DNA of 12,923 bases from Clostridia bacterium (GCA_017519685.1 JAFWRV010000317.1:1-12923), one strand, 5' to 3'. Shown: positions 1 to 7,034, counted from the first letter of the stretch. Numbers and translations are program-made. Notes: a model not told the origin generated them from the letters alone.

Positions 1-725
1 GGCGCCCTTCGGGCAGAATTTAGATAACTTCTGCCCATACTGTCAACATAGCCGCGCAGAATGGCGTGCGAATACGGATTGCCCTGACTCTTGACTTCCC
101 AGCCTCTGTAAATGAAAGTGTGAGAAGATCTGCTCGCGATTATCGCGTTCATCATAACCGAAATGTCGCCGCCTGTCGGATTTTTCATACCGACGGGCGC
201 GTCGATTCCGCTTGCGATAAGACGGTGCTCCTGGTTTTCAACCGACCTTGCGCCGACCGCGACATAGGAAAGAAGGTCGCTGAGATAACGGTAGTTCGCG
301 GGGTAGAGCATTTCGTCCGCGCTCGACATACCGTAATCCGCCAGAGATTTCATATGCAGTTTCCTGATAGCGATTACGCCCTTGATAAGGTCGGGCCTTT
401 CGCTCGGGTCGGGATAGTGAAGCATTCCCTTATAGCCGCCTCCGGTGGTACGGGGTTTGTTTGTGTAAATTCTCGGAACAATCAGGATTTTGTCTCTGAC
501 TTTTTCCTGAACTTTGACGAGCCTTGAAATATAATCGAGAACGGGCTCCTCGCTGTCCGCAGAGCAGGGGCCGATAACGAGCAGAAGACGGCTGTCCTCA
601 CCCGTGAAAATTTTACGTATTTCCTCATCTCTCCGCTCTTTGATTTCAAGCGCCTCGGCAGGCACGGGATATTGTTCCTTAATCAGTTTAGGTATAGGAA
701 GTTTTCCTATGAAATCCATACCCAT
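1..725 (-). CDS. aroF: 3-deoxy-7-phosphoheptulonate (DAHP) synthase, class I, 3' end missing
   Basis: This enzyme condenses phosphoenolpyruvate and erythrose 4-phosphate, the first step of the shikimate pathway. About 241 residues are visible of a family length near 340, and the C-terminal part lies beyond the window. Recognisable landmarks are GPCS at 52-55 with the metal-binding Cys54, RIY at 85-87, KPRTT at 90-94, Lys99 in the YKG motif, SVENQEHR at 161-168 and GMKNPTGGD at 179-187. It is the last visible gene of the aro operon. The start at 725 is fixed by AGGAGGG (738-732), which overlaps the tyrA stop codon and sits 6 nt from the ATG; a second Met two codons later is possible. The last visible residues (about 232-241) do not follow the motif I expect after the HAILRG segment; see findings. 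The aroF versus aroG name is arbitrary, and I cannot tell which amino acid inhibits it. Confidence 0.93.
   Translation of the reverse strand, partial: MGMDFIGKLPIPKLIKEQYPVPAEALEIKERRDEEIRKIFTGEDSRLLLVIGPCSADSEEPVLDYISRLVKVQEKVRDKILIVPRIYTNKPRTTGGGYKGMLHYPDPSERPDLIKGVIAIRKLHMKSLADYGMSSADEMLYPANYRYLSDLLSYVAVGARSVENQEHRLIASGIDAPVGMKNPTGGDISVMMNAIIASRSSHTFIYRGWEVKSQGNPYSHAILRGYVDSMGRSYLNSARRA
11..36. repeat. 8-bp perfect inverted repeat inside the DAHP synthase reading frame
   Basis: GGGCAGAA (11-18) and TTCTGCCC (29-36) are perfect complements around a 10-nt AT-rich spacer. The flanking GCCCTTCGGGC (4-14) is a second small hairpin. Together they occupy the very edge of the window, exactly where the DAHP synthase translation departs from the family. 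It may be a coincidence within coding sequence, a repeat copy, or a contig-end artefact. Confidence 0.35.
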
Positions 726-736
726 TTTATTCCCTC

Positions 737-1597
737 CTATTTCTTTTTATCAAATAAAATCCGTCTTTCGGATGAACGGCGCATCATCGCCCTCATCGTT
801 TCAACGTCATCGTTTTCAATTGCGGTCTGAAGTTTGTTGAATTCATTCGCGAAAGTTTTCATGCTTTCAAGCAGCTTTTCTTTGTTGAGCAGAAACAGCT
901 CGCTCCACATGACATCGTTGATTCTCGCGATTCTCGTTAAATCGCGGAATGAGTCGCCTGTGTATTTCTGGAGATTCGGCTTGTCGTTGCAGGTCATAAG
1001 CGTGACCGCGATGCAGTGGGCAAGCTGAGAAAGAAAGCCGATCATATCGTCGTGCTCTTCGGGAGAAAGGCACGATACTCTTGAGAAGCCGTGCATCCAG
1101 CCGAGCATCTTGCAGGTTTCGATTGCTTCCTCGGTGTTTTTATCTGTCGGCGTGACAACGAAGTTTGCGCCTGCGAATATTTCGCTTGAAGCGTTTTCAA
1201 CTCCTCCGACTTCACGGCCCGCCATCGGGTGCGAGGCGATGAATTCAACTCCCTCGGGGAGCATATCCGATATCTTATATACTATGCCGGATTTGACACC
1301 GGTTACATCGGTAATCAGTGTGCCCGGTTTTATAAGATTGCCGTATTTTTCAATCCATTCGACAAAAATATGAGGATAGAGAGCGAAAATGATTATATCC
1401 GCCTCAGCTATCAGACGCTCATCGGGATTTGCGGCTCCCTCGGAAATTATGCCCTTATTGAGCGCATAGTCAATTGTTTCGGGGCGTCTTGCGATGGCGC
1501 TGACATAAAAATCTTTTTTTGAAAGCGCCTCGGCGTAACTGCCGCCGATTAGTCCGAGACCGACTATCAGAAATTTTGTATCTTCGTTAATCTTCAT
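737..1597 (-). CDS. tyrA: Prephenate dehydrogenase
   Basis: This protein oxidatively decarboxylates prephenate to 4-hydroxyphenylpyruvate with NAD(P), committing the pathway to tyrosine. The 286-residue protein opens with a Rossmann dinucleotide-binding motif GLGLIGGS (13-20). The family signature SHPMAG follows at 122-127, continuing into a GxE-type region typical of prephenate dehydrogenases, and the all-helical C-terminal dimerisation domain fills the rest. There is no C-terminal ACT domain, so no built-in tyrosine-binding module is visible. The start overlaps the end of aroA by 11 nt, with AAGGTGG located 6 nt upstream inside aroA. Its neighbours supply prephenate through chorismate and chorismate mutase. 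An arogenate dehydrogenase activity cannot be excluded from sequence. Confidence 0.95.
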   Translation of the reverse strand: MKINEDTKFLIVGLGLIGGSYAEALSKKDFYVSAIARRPETIDYALNKGIISEGAANPDERLIAEADIIIFALYPHIFVEWIEKYGNLIKPGTLITDVTGVKSGIVYKISDMLPEGVEFIASHPMAGREVGGVENASSEIFAGANFVVTPTDKNTEEAIETCKMLGWMHGFSRVSCLSPEEHDDMIGFLSQLAHCIAVTLMTCNDKPNLQKYTGDSFRDLTRIARINDVMWSELFLLNKEKLLESMKTFANEFNKLQTAIENDDVETMRAMMRRSSERRILFDKKK

Positions 1598-2801
1598 GAT
1601 AAACCACCTTTATTCCGGCATCCGATATTCTTTCAAAAAAATCCGGATAGCTTTTCCTTACGGCTTCCGCTCCCGCGATTTTTCCCCCTGTGATGCTGCA
1701 AAGCACAGCCAGGGCCATAACGATACGGTGATCGTTATGCGAATTAAGAACTTCATCGGGCGCGTGAAACTCTTTAGGATATATTACGACCGAGTCGTCT
1801 CCGACCGTGACGGACACTCCGAATTTGCGGAGCTCCTCAGCCATTGCTTCGGCGCGGTCGCTTTCTTTAATGCGCAGTCTTCTGGTTCCCGTATATACTC
1901 CGCCGTATTTCGAGGCGGAGAGGGCGAACATAACGGGTCCGAGGTCAGGGCAGTCGCCGATGTGAATGGACGGAGTGCCTCTTGATATGCTTTCAAAATA
2001 CTTTGAGTAAATTTTATCTCCCTGAAGACTGTCGGGGTCAAGACCGTCTATTATTACATTTCCGCCCGTGTAGTTGAAAGCGGAGAGAAACGCCGCGTTT
2101 GAATAGTCGCCCTCAACCGTGACATCGATGGGGCGGTATCGGCTGTTACCCTTTATTTTCAGGATATTCAGCGACGGCCTTTCGATTGTGACTCCCGCTA
2201 TTTCAAGCGCCCTTACGGTAAGGTCAATATATGAGCCGCTTTCAACGGGCGGCAGAACTGTTACCGTGCTGTCTTCATTCAGAAGGGGCAGCGCGAAAAG
2301 AAGTCCGCTGATAAACTGGCTGCTTATATTTCCGGGGACACGGTATTCTCCCGCCTTGAGAGGTCCTTTTACCACAACGGAGCCGGCGTCCTGCGAAAAA
2401 AGCATTCCTTTTTCCGAACACATTTCCTCATAAACATTGAGAGGACGCGAGAGCAGGTGGCTGCTACCGTCAAAGACCGTGTTTCTGCCGCAGGCGAGAG
2501 CGATGGGAATCAGAAATCTCAGCGTGCTTCCGCTTTCACGGCAGTGAAGGGTGCCGGAAGGCATTGCCGTGAGCATATCTTTTCCCGTAACGGTCACGGT
2601 GTCGCCGTTTATTTCGCAGACGGCTCCGAGCGACCGCAGGCAGTCAATCGTCGCGAGGATATCCTCGCTCTCGCTTATCCCTCTTATGGTGCTTGTGCCG
2701 TCACAGAGCGCGGCGCAGATAAGAAGGCGGTGCGCCATGCTTTTTGACGCCGGCGCCTTTATTCTGCCGCTTGCTTTTGAGGGGAATATTTCAACCGTCA
2801 T
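1587..2801 (-). CDS. aroA: 3-phosphoshikimate 1-carboxyvinyltransferase (EPSP synthase)
   Basis: EPSP synthase transfers the enolpyruvyl group of PEP to shikimate 3-phosphate, the sixth shikimate step. The protein is 404 residues, slightly short for the family but complete. Visible substrate-binding motifs are ASKSMAHR (18-25, Lys20/Ser21/Arg25), ESGSTLR (89-95), SSQF (160-163, Gln162), DCPDLGP (283-289, the presumed catalytic Asp286), KESDR (312-316, Glu313 and Arg316), HNDHR (355-359) and RKS (382-384, Lys383). Residue 96, which follows the ESGSTLR loop, is Phe where E. coli AroA has Pro101. The gene overlaps aroQ upstream and tyrA downstream by 11 nt each. An AAGGGG-type ribosome site lies about 8 nt before the ATG. 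Confidence 0.96.
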   Translation of the reverse strand: MTVEIFPSKASGRIKAPASKSMAHRLLICAALCDGTSTIRGISESEDILATIDCLRSLGAVCEINGDTVTVTGKDMLTAMPSGTLHCRESGSTLRFLIPIALACGRNTVFDGSSHLLSRPLNVYEEMCSEKGMLFSQDAGSVVVKGPLKAGEYRVPGNISSQFISGLLFALPLLNEDSTVTVLPPVESGSYIDLTVRALEIAGVTIERPSLNILKIKGNSRYRPIDVTVEGDYSNAAFLSAFNYTGGNVIIDGLDPDSLQGDKIYSKYFESISRGTPSIHIGDCPDLGPVMFALSASKYGGVYTGTRRLRIKESDRAEAMAEELRKFGVSVTVGDDSVVIYPKEFHAPDEVLNSHNDHRIVMALAVLCSITGGKIAGAEAVRKSYPDFFERISDAGIKVVYHED

Positions 2802-3243
2802 TTTTCTTCCCCTTTACATATTCAATCAGCATATCCGCCGCCTTGCAGTAGCCGGGGAATCCCTCTCCGGAAACCGTGAAAAGACAGGCGGAGCGTATGT
2901 AACTGATTTTGCGGAATTCCTCTCTTGAGTCAACATCGCTGATGTGAACTTCCGCGGCGGGCAGGGCAACGGCTTTGAGAGCGTCAAGCAGGGCGATGCT
3001 CGTGTGAGTATAGGCGCCCGGATTTATGACAATAGCGTCCGTGCCGTCGGAATACGCCTGCTGAATTCTGTCAACAAGGTCACCCTCGTGGTTGCTCTGA
3101 TAAAAATCACATTCAACTCCCGCGTTATTACAGTGGCCGCGTATTATACCGAGAAGGTCTTCATAGGTGCTGTTTCCGTATATTCCCGGTTCTCTTATGC
3201 CGAGCATATTGAGATTCGGTCCGTTAATAAAAAGGATTTTCAT
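2791..3243 (-). CDS. aroQ: 3-dehydroquinate dehydratase, type II
   Basis: This enzyme dehydrates 3-dehydroquinate to 3-dehydroshikimate, the third shikimate step. At 150 residues it has the normal size of the type II (dodecameric, trans-elimination) family, which is unrelated to type I AroD. The N-terminal motif GPNLNMLG (8-15) and the catalytic Tyr22 in GIYG are present. NPGAYTHTS (74-82) and the catalytic His100 in EVHISD, with Arg111 nearby, complete the active site. The gene begins 1 nt after the stop of the aroE-aroK fusion, with GGAGGA placed inside that gene. Its last 11 nt overlap aroA, so translation of the three is probably coupled. Confidence 0.96.
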   Translation of the reverse strand: MKILFINGPNLNMLGIREPGIYGNSTYEDLLGIIRGHCNNAGVECDFYQSNHEGDLVDRIQQAYSDGTDAIVINPGAYTHTSIALLDALKAVALPAAEVHISDVDSREEFRKISYIRSACLFTVSGEGFPGYCKAADMLIEYVKGKKNDG

Positions 3244-3244
3244 T

Positions 3245-4495
3245 TCAGCTGTCCTCCGTTATTTTTCTTACGGTTTCCTCCGCAATGTCACCTGTTTTCA
3301 GATGAACATCGGCAACCGATGTATAAACGGGATATCTTTCCCTGTATTTTCTTTCCATTGATTCCCTGTCGGACGAAAGGGGCCTTGACTGTGTCGGGAC
3401 AAGGGACTCGAGAGGCCTGTCAAGAAAATACAGTCTGCCGTTTGCTTTCAGGGCGTCAACATTTTCCCGCCTTAAAACACTGCCGCCGCCTGTCGCGATT
3501 ACGGCGCCGGTTTTGTTTATCAGACTTTTTATGATTTCGGTTTCTTTGTTTCTGAAATACTCCTCGCCTTCGCGAGCGAATATCTCGCTGATTTTTCTTC
3601 CTTCGGACTGCTCAATCAGGTCATCTGTATCAATGAACTCCCTGCCTGTTTTTTGCGCAAGAAGTTTTCCGACTGTTGTTTTTCCGCAGGCGGGCATACC
3701 GATTAAAACGGTATTCTGCTTTGAGAGAAGAACATTGTGATACGCTCTTTCACAGTCTTGCAGCGGGATATCCTCTCCGGTAAAATGTCTGACCGCTTCA
3801 ACCGCCTGCATAACCAGCATATAAAGTCCGCCGGAAGCTTTGATTCCTTTCGCCTGCGCTTTGAGAACAAGCGCGGAGCGCAGCGGATTGTAAACCGCGT
3901 CAATCACGCCTTCGAGATTTTCAAACCGGTCAATATCGAGCGGAGTCTGCCCGATTAAATCGGGAAACATTCCGAGGGGAGTGCAGTTGATGATAACCTG
4001 AGCGTCCGCGTGCTCGCTCAGCGCCTCATCATAAGTCAGCGCGCCGTCGGTTCCGTTTCTTCCGACACGGTAAAACTCCCGCGCGCAGAGCAGCGAAACG
4101 GCTTTAACGGCGGTGCGTGAGGTGCCTCCCGTGCCCGTAATCAGAACTTTTTTACCCGCAACTTCAACGCCCGTTTTTCTTATCAGAGCGGTCAGACCGT
4201 AAATATCGGTATTGTAGCCGTAAAGCTTTCCGCCGCGGTTGACCACGGTGTTGACGGCGCCGATATCCTCCGCCACGGGGTCAATATAATCAAGGTAAGG
4301 CATAACGTCTCTTTTATACGGAATTGTGACATTGATGCCGTTCCAGTTTTTCTCCCTCATAAAGCCGTCAAGCTCTCCTGGCTCGAGGGGTATCAGTTTA
4401 TAATCATAACCGGCAAGCTCGGCGTGAACAGCCACAGAATAACTGTGAGTCAGTTTTCTGCCGATACAGCCGTATAACAGTTTATCCATACTCAA
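3245..4495 (-). CDS. aroE/aroK: Bifunctional shikimate dehydrogenase / shikimate kinase fusion
   Basis: One uninterrupted 416-residue frame carries two consecutive enzymes. Residues 1 to about 255 are shikimate dehydrogenase: the KLTHSYS substrate loop (14-20), NVTIPYK with catalytic Lys61 (55-61), GAVNT (79-83), NTD with Asp97 (95-97), a TGTGGTSR nucleotide loop (120-127), NCTPLGM (170-176) and GGLYMLVMQ (222-230). Residues about 261-416 are shikimate kinase: the P-loop GMPACGKTT (266-274), DTDD (289-292), FRNKE (314-318), TGGG (335-338) and the lid arginine in RPL (371-373). Both active sites look intact. The product of the first half, shikimate, is the substrate of the second. The ATG overlaps the aroC stop in an ATGA arrangement. 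Separate aroE and aroK genes are the usual state. Confidence 0.95.
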   Translation of the reverse strand: MSMDKLLYGCIGRKLTHSYSVAVHAELAGYDYKLIPLEPGELDGFMREKNWNGINVTIPYKRDVMPYLDYIDPVAEDIGAVNTVVNRGGKLYGYNTDIYGLTALIRKTGVEVAGKKVLITGTGGTSRTAVKAVSLLCAREFYRVGRNGTDGALTYDEALSEHADAQVIINCTPLGMFPDLIGQTPLDIDRFENLEGVIDAVYNPLRSALVLKAQAKGIKASGGLYMLVMQAVEAVRHFTGEDIPLQDCERAYHNVLLSKQNTVLIGMPACGKTTVGKLLAQKTGREFIDTDDLIEQSEGRKISEIFAREGEEYFRNKETEIIKSLINKTGAVIATGGGSVLRRENVDALKANGRLYFLDRPLESLVPTQSRPLSSDRESMERKYRERYPVYTSVADVHLKTGDIAEETVRKITEDS

Positions 4496-5592
4496 TCCTT
4501 ATTTCCCGACAGATAATCGGTTCCGTATCTTCTTGCAAGCATATCGCATAAAACGATTGCGGCTGCCGCACTGACAGCGGCGGCGGCTCTGTGAACAATC
4601 GCGGGATCGTGTCTGCCTTTTATTTCGATTTCCGTGTTTTCGCCTGTCCTGAGATTTACGGTATTCTGCTTTTTCGCGATTGACGGAGTCGGCTTGACTG
4701 CACAGGAAAACAGCAAAGGCATTCCGTTTGAGATACCGCCGACAATGCCGCCGTTATTATTTGACCTGTGTGTGATTTCACCGTTTACCGAAACGGGCTC
4801 GTCATTCGCGGCGGAGCCGGTCATATCGGCAAGCTCAAATCCCTTTCCGAATTCGACGCCTTTGACGGCGGGAACGGAGAAAAGCATGTGCGACAGTTCG
4901 CCTTCAAGGGTATCAAACCACGGCTCTCCCGCTCCGCGGGGAAAGCCCGTAACCGCTGTTGTGAGAATTCCGCCGACTGAGTCCAGAGAGTTTTTCGCGG
5001 CGTTTATTTCTTCTTTCATTCTTTCGCCTGCCGCGGCATCGAGAACGGGAAAATCCGCGTTGCCGAGAATTTCAAAATCTGCGGTCAGATCGTCAAACTC
5101 CCTGTCACACACTCCGGCGCACCGGGAAATGTGGGTCGCGATTTTTATTTCTCTGTCCTCGAGGGCGCTCATGCATATCGCGCCCGCCGCGGTCAGCGCG
5201 GCGGTAATTCTGCCCGAAAAATGTCCGCCGCCGTTTTTATCCTGAAAGCCGTGATATTTGCATTCGGCGGTGTAGTCCGCGTGGCCGGGTCTCGCGAGAT
5301 ACTGCGTTTCGCCGTAGTCACCGCTTCTGGTGTCGCTGTTTGGTATCAGAATACACAGAGGAGTCCCTGTTGTGAAACCGTCTTTGACACCGCTGACGAT
5401 ACTGTATTCATCCGCTTCGCGGCGGGCGGTTGATATTGATGATTTTGCCGCCCTCGCGCTGAGCATTTTTCTTATATAATCATCTTTTATTTTTATTCCG
5501 GGAGCGAGACCGTCAAGCACCGCTCCGATATACGGCCCGTGGCTCTCGCCGAAAAGTGTCACGCTTACGCTGACACCGTAAGTGTTTTTCAT
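4492..5592 (-). CDS. aroC: Chorismate synthase
   Basis: Chorismate synthase uses reduced FMN to remove phosphate from EPSP, giving chorismate. The 366-residue protein shows the N-terminal GESHG motif (15-19, catalytic His18), RPGHADYT (101-108, catalytic His104), the FMN-binding NNNGGIVGG (278-286), KPTPSI (300-305) and the C-terminal RHDP (327-330) with the presumed catalytic Asp329. Length and motif order are those of a complete enzyme. No flavin reductase domain is fused, so it is expected to need externally reduced flavin. The ATG lies 11 nt after the aroB stop, preceded by an AGAGGTG ribosome site. Its stop overlaps the start of the aroE-aroK fusion by 4 nt. Confidence 0.97.
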   Translation of the reverse strand: MKNTYGVSVSVTLFGESHGPYIGAVLDGLAPGIKIKDDYIRKMLSARAAKSSISTARREADEYSIVSGVKDGFTTGTPLCILIPNSDTRSGDYGETQYLARPGHADYTAECKYHGFQDKNGGGHFSGRITAALTAAGAICMSALEDREIKIATHISRCAGVCDREFDDLTADFEILGNADFPVLDAAAGERMKEEINAAKNSLDSVGGILTTAVTGFPRGAGEPWFDTLEGELSHMLFSVPAVKGVEFGKGFELADMTGSAANDEPVSVNGEITHRSNNNGGIVGGISNGMPLLFSCAVKPTPSIAKKQNTVNLRTGENTEIEIKGRHDPAIVHRAAAAVSAAAAIVLCDMLARRYGTDYLSGNKD

Positions 5593-5603
5593 GGTTTCAC
5601 CTC

Positions 5604-6596
5604 TTACGCGCCGAGTGATTTTATGAATTCATCCTTCGGCATTTTCCTGATTTCGCAGGTTCCGATACTTTCCACGCGGATAACGTTTATTGTGTCTCCG
5701 CTCATTTTTTTATCGTGAATAAGCACCTTGCAGAGCTCATCCGCCGGAATGTCTGTTGAAACGGGAAGGTCAAATTTATTCAGCAGGGGAACAAGTCTCT
5801 CCCTGACTTTGTCTGAGCACATGAAGCACATTCCGACTGCGACGCTTTCGCCGTGAAGAAGACCGCTGAGCGTTTCAACGGCGTGACCTACCGTGTGGCC
5901 GAAATTAAGGGTGCGGCGCAGTCCGTTTTCCCTTTCGTCCTTCATGACGATGCTTGCCTTAAGGGCAACGCTTCTTGAAATAACGCTGTCGAGTATCAGC
6001 GAAATATCATTGTTTTCCATCAGCTCAAAAAGGTCGGAGTCAAACGATACCGCCATTTTTATTGCTTCCGCCATACCGCTTGAAAACTGTCTTTTGTCAA
6101 GGGTGGAAAGAGTGTCGGGGTCGATAATGACTTTTTCCGGCTGATGAAAAGCGCCGACAATATTTTTCACTCCGCAGAGATCGACGGCTGTTTTTCCTCC
6201 CACCGAGGCGTCAACCTGGGAGAGCAGGGTGGTCGGAATATTATAAAAAGTAATTCCTCTCATATAACAGGCGGCGGCAAATCCGGTGATATCCGTTACC
6301 ACTCCTCCGCCGACCGCGACACAGCAATCGCTTCTTGTGAAATCGTTTTCAAGCATTGTTTTGCAGAGAAGCTCAAAATTCGCGAGGGTTTTGCTCTTTT
6401 CACCCTGCTCGATTGTAACCGTGACCGGCTGTTTGCAGAATGAGGCAACCTTCGCGGAGTATTCGGACGGAACACCCGAGTCGGTCACAATCAGCACCTT
6501 GCGGTTGAGGTCAAGCAGCCTGCCCGCTTCGGAGAGCGCGCCTCTTTCGATTGTGATTTCACTTTTTCCGCCGGGAACATTGATGTTAAGCGTCAT
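5604..6596 (-). CDS. aroB: 3-dehydroquinate synthase
   Basis: This enzyme cyclises DAHP to 3-dehydroquinate using NAD and a divalent metal, the second shikimate step. The 330-residue product is slightly shorter than the common 340-360 but contains every core motif. These are EQGEKSK (63-69), GGGVVTD (96-102), PTTLLSQVDASVGGKT (121-136) and NFGHTVGH (231-238). By alignment to the E. coli enzyme, the metal ligands are Glu177 (in GMAEAIK), His234 and His248 (in LLHGES). The start overlaps the end of the chorismate mutase gene by 11 nt, and GGAGAGGA inside that gene is the ribosome site. Confidence 0.97.
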   Translation of the reverse strand: MTLNINVPGGKSEITIERGALSEAGRLLDLNRKVLIVTDSGVPSEYSAKVASFCKQPVTVTIEQGEKSKTLANFELLCKTMLENDFTRSDCCVAVGGGVVTDITGFAAACYMRGITFYNIPTTLLSQVDASVGGKTAVDLCGVKNIVGAFHQPEKVIIDPDTLSTLDKRQFSSGMAEAIKMAVSFDSDLFELMENNDISLILDSVISRSVALKASIVMKDERENGLRRTLNFGHTVGHAVETLSGLLHGESVAVGMCFMCSDKVRERLVPLLNKFDLPVSTDIPADELCKVLIHDKKMSGDTINVIRVESIGTCEIRKMPKDEFIKSLGA

Positions 6597-6876
6597 TGTT
6601 ATCCTCTCCGTTAAGTTTTTTCTGATAGCTGCGGGATAAAGCCATTGTGTTTTTAAGAAAATCTATATAATATTCTTTTAAGTTTTCATTATCTATATAT
6701 GCCAGATTTCTGCTGATGTTTTCGCTTTCCCTCGCGGGATCGGAAACGGGAATGCCGTTTTCCCTTTTATAAGCGGCGATTTTATCCGCTGTTTCCATGC
6801 GGCGGACAAACAGCTCCGCCATAAGTCTGTCTGTTTCCTCTATTTCTTTTCTCAATGCTGTGAGTCTGTCATCCAT
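6586..6876 (-). CDS. Chorismate mutase, AroQ-fold (monofunctional)
   Basis: This small all-helical enzyme rearranges chorismate to prephenate, the branch toward tyrosine and phenylalanine. The 96-residue protein matches the AroQ class. By alignment to the E. coli mutase domain, the active-site set is Arg9, Arg26, Lys37, Asp46, Arg49/Glu50, Ser81 and Gln85, all present. There is no attached dehydratase, dehydrogenase or ACT domain. It is the first gene of the aro operon. Its ATG lies about 40 nt downstream of the predicted transcription start, with GGAGGA (6887-6882) 5 nt upstream. Placing the branch-point enzyme first and the pathway entry enzyme last reverses the biochemical order. The symbol is left blank because aroQ is already used here for the dehydroquinase. 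Confidence 0.94.
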   Translation of the reverse strand: MDDRLTALRKEIEETDRLMAELFVRRMETADKIAAYKRENGIPVSDPARESENISRNLAYIDNENLKEYYIDFLKNTMALSRSYQKKLNGEDNNDA

Positions 6877-6894
6877 AAACTATCCTCCGAAATG

Positions 6895-6913
6895 ATGTTA
6901 ACAGTGTTAACAT
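6895..6913. promoter_or_regulatory. Operator 1: perfect 19-bp palindrome at the aro promoter
   Basis: ATGTTAACAGTGTTAACAT is a perfect inverted repeat: 9-nt arms around a central G at 6904. It lies between the predicted aro transcription start (about 6916) and the chorismate mutase start codon, just upstream of the ribosome site. A bound dimeric repressor here would block the start of transcription. Size and symmetry fit a TetR-family site, and 17 of 19 bases recur in operator 2. That the neighbouring TetR protein binds it is inference. Confidence 0.8.
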
Positions 6914-6922
6914 ATTGATGAT

Positions 6923-6950
6923 ATTATACACGACTTTCAGAAAATTTCAA
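6923..6950 (-). promoter_or_regulatory. Predicted promoter of the aro operon
   Basis: Read on the minus strand, TTGAAA (6950-6945) and a perfect TATAAT (6928-6923) are separated by 16 nt. The expected start near 6916 falls at the edge of operator 1. The leader of about 40 nt is too short for a T-box, tryptophan-type attenuator or riboswitch, so control is expected at initiation. Confidence 0.75.
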
Positions 6951-6971
6951 GGGGTAAATGCAAGTTTTTTA

Positions 6972-7000
6972 TTGATTTTACGAATTTTTTATGATATGAT
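6972..7000 (+). promoter_or_regulatory. Predicted promoter of the tetR-exporter operon
   Basis: TTGATT (6972-6977) and TATGAT (6995-7000) are spaced by 17 nt. The -10 hexamer overlaps the left arm of operator 2, so a bound repressor would exclude RNA polymerase. The expected start near 7007 lies downstream of the in-frame ATG at 6996, which argues against that codon and for the ATG at 7035. Confidence 0.65.
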
Positions 7001-7014
7001 AACAGCGTTAACAT
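6996..7014. promoter_or_regulatory. Operator 2: 19-bp near-palindrome at the tetR promoter
   Basis: ATGATAACAGCGTTAACAT differs from operator 1 at only two of 19 positions (4 and 11), in the same orientation. Its arms pair at 7 of 9 positions. It covers the tetR -10 and predicted start site, the classic position for autorepression. The two operator centres are 101 bp apart (6904 and 7005). Confidence 0.75.
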
Positions 7015-7034
7015 ATACAGAAGCGGTGACATTG

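Noticed and set aside
66-527. Long open frames antisense to the aro operon, of which this is the largest near the left edge
   Set aside because: The minus-strand frames encode clear enzyme motifs. The opposite-strand translations are low-complexity, lack ribosome sites and match no family I recognise.
6877-6922. A T-box, tryptophan-type leader or riboswitch ahead of the aro operon
   Set aside because: The predicted leader is only about 40 nt, with no specifier stem, leader peptide or terminator/antiterminator pair.
6915-7034. A longer N-terminus for the TetR protein, including an ATG at 6996
   Set aside because: These codons overlap the predicted promoter and operator 2, have no ribosome site, and the ATG at 7035 gives a normal TetR N-terminus.
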